Source of the DNA: SXOA01 sp046153945
GTDB lineage: Bacteria; Planctomycetota; Planctomycetia; Pirellulales; Pirellulaceae
Assembly: GCA_046153945.1 (NCBI GenBank)
Contig: JBJXFF010000070.1
Location: 7,133-71,132, forward strand
Length of the DNA: 64,000 nucleotides
Direction of reading: 5' to 3'
Numbering within the stretch: position 1 is the first letter of the stretch; every line of letters begins with the position of its first letter. A program made the translations under genes and the position numbers. The notes under the pieces were generated by a model that ran no database searches, was not told the DNA's origin, and was given only the letters and a program-made list of their open reading frames with translations. Below are positions 61,655-64,000 of this stretch, piece after piece.

Positions 61655-63058
61655 TCACACACTGGATTCTTTGAGATTTTTTAGCTCCCGCGGATCGTTT
61701 TCCACCTTGACAACTTCCACAATCGACTTGGTCGCATCCACCAGCAGCCAGCAAACCGCGCCGCAGGCCAAAGCGATGGCAACGCCGTCGAAGACGGGAC
61801 GCCAACATTCGATTTTGCTAAAGCCGGCTCGCTCGCGGTCTTCCACCACGCGGCCGACGAGGAAGGTCATCGTAAAGACGCCGAGGCCTCCCATCGAGTT
61901 CATGAGCCCCCACATCGACGCTCCGTGCTTGCCGCTGATTTCCGCCACGACGGTCCACCAGATCGGAATCGCGATTTGCATCAGAAAAAGGGCGGTGGCG
62001 TTGCAGATGGTGGCCCAAAAGGCGCTTTCGCAATAGCGGCCACACCAGACAGCGGCGGCTGAGGAGAGCAAAGTACCGCAGCCGCAGATGCGGCGGGACC
62101 ATTTGCGGTCGCTCAAGTTGCGGAGAATCCAGTCGGAGCAAAAACCACCGAGGAGACAGCCAACCGCGCCGCCGGAAATGGCGATGCTGGTGAACCCGGC
62201 GGCCATATCGGCAGAAAGCCCGCGTCCTTCCTTGAGATACGTCGGATACCACTGAAACAGCATGTAAAATAGCGTGGCCGAAACCATCTGAATCCCGCCG
62301 AGCAGCCAGACATTGGGGCTCGTAAGAACAATCCCCCACGGAATGGGCTCGTGAGCCTGGTGCCCGGCGGGGGGAAGGCCGATGTGGGCCCGCTCGGCTG
62401 CTCCTGCGGCGGGATGTTCGGCCGGGTCATCCCGGAACCACCAATAAAATGCCGCCGCCCAAACGACTCCGACGAGGCCAAAAATCGCAAAAGTCCACCG
62501 CCAGCCGACGAGGCCGATGAGCCAGGCGGCCAGCAGCGGCGAGAGCGCTCCGCCGACGAGCGAAGTGGTGGAGATCGACCCGCGAACGAGACCTCTTTCG
62601 GTTGCCGGGAACCAGTGTGTCACCACGCGGGCCACATTGGGAAATGCCCCTGCTTCTCCCGCGCCGAACAGAAATCGAATGATGATGAGCGGCCAGAGTC
62701 CGAAAGCCAGGCCGGTGAGGGCGGTGAAAATCGACCACCAAATCACAATTCGGGCGATGACGCCGCGCGACCCGAAACGATCTCCCCAGTGGCCGGTGGG
62801 GACCTCGAAGATGCAATAGGCGATGATGAAGGCGTTCATCACCCAACTGAACTGTTCCTTCGACAGCTTCAGGCTCTCGCGAATGTCATTCGCCGCCTGG
62901 CCGATGCAGACCCGGTCGATGTAAAGGACAAACGCGAGCGAGCAGAGAAAGAGGAGCACGCCGAAGCGGGCCCAGGTCGGGCGAGCGGGGTCGGGGAAGG
63001 GGGAGTCCGGTGGCGATTCGTAGGAAATGGGCTTGGGGGACTCGTACGGGTTTTGCAT
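61655..63058 (-). CDS. MFS transporter, sugar-acid type, with NPY N-terminus
   Basis: A 467-residue carrier with 12 predicted helices. FVLYIDRVCIGQAANDIRES, the loop GHWGDRFGSRGVIARI and the RFLFGAGEAGAFPNVARV motif fit the anion:cation symporter group (ExuT/GudP-like). The start at 63058 gives MQNPYESPKP, an NPYxSP motif found at the N-terminus of many planctomycete membrane proteins. The gene is divergent from an enolase-superfamily gene, 76 bases away. An import partner for that enzyme's substrate is inferred. Confidence 0.86.
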   Translation of the reverse strand: MQNPYESPKPISYESPPDSPFPDPARPTWARFGVLLFLCSLAFVLYIDRVCIGQAANDIRESLKLSKEQFSWVMNAFIIAYCIFEVPTGHWGDRFGSRGVIARIVIWWSIFTALTGLAFGLWPLIIIRFLFGAGEAGAFPNVARVVTHWFPATERGLVRGSISTTSLVGGALSPLLAAWLIGLVGWRWTFAIFGLVGVVWAAAFYWWFRDDPAEHPAAGAAERAHIGLPPAGHQAHEPIPWGIVLTSPNVWLLGGIQMVSATLFYMLFQWYPTYLKEGRGLSADMAAGFTSIAISGGAVGCLLGGFCSDWILRNLSDRKWSRRICGCGTLLSSAAAVWCGRYCESAFWATICNATALFLMQIAIPIWWTVVAEISGKHGASMWGLMNSMGGLGVFTMTFLVGRVVEDRERAGFSKIECWRPVFDGVAIALACGAVCWLLVDATKSIVEVVKVENDPRELKNLKESSV

Positions 63059-63134
63059 CCAGGCCCCTTCGCGGAGTATGGTATTCTGGTCGTCGGCTGG
63101 TCCACAGTATATCTGGTCCACGGGAGCTTTACTC

Positions 63135-64000
63135 ATGCGCATCACCGCGATTGACACCTTCACCATCGACGTCCCTCAGAAGCCGCCCGTCGCGCCGTAT
63201 CAGTCGCGGTACGTGGCAACTTCGCGGACAGGGGCACTTTTGGTGCGGCTGCAAACGGACAAGGGGCATGTCGGCTGGGGAGAGGCTCCGCAGCTCATGG
63301 CGTTTCATAACCGGACGCCCTACACGGGGCGGGAAGCGAACGACTGGCGGGAGAAACTGATCGGCCGCGATGCGACTGCGATTGAATCTCTGTATGCCGA
63401 CAAGTTGTTCACCGACCCATATCTGCAAAGCGCCGTGGAGATGGCCTGCTGGGATGCTCTCGGCAAGCTTTGCGGGCAGCCGCTTTATCGGCTGTTGGGA
63501 GGAATGGTGCGAGAGCGGGTGGATGTCGCCTGCTGCATGGGGATTCAGACGCCGGAAAAAGCAGCGGAATTTGCTCGCGGGTACGTCGCCATGGGCTTTG
63601 GGACGCTCAAGATGAAAGGAGGCCGCCGGGCTGAGGAAGACTTGGCGATGGTCCGGGCGATTCGCGAGGCGGTGGGGGACAAGTTGAAACTGCGCGTCGA
63701 TCCGAATACCGGTTATTCGCCGGAGGCAGCGCTGCAACTGGCCCGCGACTTTGAGCCGTATGAGCTGGAGTATTTTGAACAGCCGATGCCGGATGACTTG
63801 ATTGACGATTCGGCGCGGATTCGCAAGCTCACCAAGACACCGCTGGGTCTGAATGAATCGGTGACGACGCTCGCCAGCGTGCAAGAGATTCTCTGCAAAC
63901 AGGCTGCCGATGTGCTGCTTCCCGATACCTATCAGTGCGGCGGATTGTGGGCCTGCAAGCTCATCGGCGATTGGTCGGCAGCTTCAGGAGTGACGTGCGT
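63135..64000 (+). CDS. Enolase superfamily dehydratase/epimerase (3' end outside window)
   Basis: The frame is open to the window edge, so 288 residues are visible. The barrel has catalytic K-x-K (TLKMKGG), metal ligands in RVDPNTGY, EYFEQPMPDD and LNESVT. The enzyme is of the mandelate-racemase group, such as a sugar-acid dehydratase or muconate cycloisomerase-like protein. It is divergent from the MFS gene. It is similar in fold but not closely in sequence to the copy at 22515. Confidence 0.87.
   Translation, partial: MRITAIDTFTIDVPQKPPVAPYQSRYVATSRTGALLVRLQTDKGHVGWGEAPQLMAFHNRTPYTGREANDWREKLIGRDATAIESLYADKLFTDPYLQSAVEMACWDALGKLCGQPLYRLLGGMVRERVDVACCMGIQTPEKAAEFARGYVAMGFGTLKMKGGRRAEEDLAMVRAIREAVGDKLKLRVDPNTGYSPEAALQLARDFEPYELEYFEQPMPDDLIDDSARIRKLTKTPLGLNESVTTLASVQEILCKQAADVLLPDTYQCGGLWACKLIGDWSAASGVTC

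Noticed and set aside
1..64000. tRNA, rRNA, CRISPR or transposase genes
   Set aside because: None seen in the intergenic stretches read. Short tRNA-like words (GGTTC) occur only inside other structures.

Overview
The window reads as chromosomal DNA of a Planctomycetota bacterium, probably from the Pirellulales/Gemmatales side (the order is inference). Reasons: two DUF1501 proteins with twin-arginine signals, a DUF4159 protein beside ExbB/ExbD genes, a PhoPQ-activated-pathogenicity-related protein, a ceramidase-like lipoprotein-type enzyme, an FG-GAP/VCBS protein, membrane proteins whose N-termini carry an NPYxSP-like motif, and many short palindromic intergenic repeats. Coding density is high, GC is moderately high, and no rRNA, tRNA, CRISPR array or complete transposon was seen.

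Region by region: 1-10586 (+) is an envelope cluster with a giant TPR/beta-domain protein (cut at the left edge), an ExbB-type proton channel with a long proline/alanine-rich extension, two ExbD proteins, a small membrane protein, a DUF4159 protein and a second TPR protein. 10592-16647 (-) holds a CPBP protease, IlvE, a LolD/LolC-type ABC exporter and LysS. 16951-17868 (+) is rplM-rpsI with a strong terminator. 17957-23678 (-) holds NadE, then an M24 protein, an MFS carrier and an enolase-superfamily dehydratase that look like one acid-sugar catabolic operon. 23717-32071 contains DUF1501, rhomboid, ceramidase-like, VCBS, methyltransferase, an orphan FlhA-cytoplasmic-domain protein and a sugar isomerase. 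32286-46733 contains an orphan pstB, a ParDE toxin-antitoxin pair, two amidohydrolases (one a pseudoenzyme-enzyme fusion), a PhoPQ-related protein, a second DUF1501, a beta-propeller protein, a TPR lipoprotein and hslVU.

The part least like its surroundings is 46734-48880. It has three small minus-strand ORFs (one resembling EF-Tu domain III, one a zinc ribbon) separated by spacers built from shared repeat modules. These are followed by a gene-free stretch with a perfect TATAAT box and a nest of long-range complementary segments that looks like a structured RNA, and then by a sulfatase C-terminal remnant with a good ribosome binding site. I consider this the best candidate for something undescribed. 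The FlhA-like protein and the Cys/His-rich exported protein behind a long leader are the next best.

48883-64000 returns to ordinary planctomycete content: a lipid kinase, NrdR, RtcB, an AAA ATPase, a lipoprotein, the Cys/His-rich protein, an HTTM membrane protein with its partner, a D-threonine-aldolase-like enzyme, an M20 peptidase, an outer-membrane-type protein, a VapBC pair, a class V aminotransferase, and a divergent MFS carrier / enolase-superfamily gene pair cut at the right edge. Functions are assigned from motifs and remembered family resemblance only; no database search was possible.
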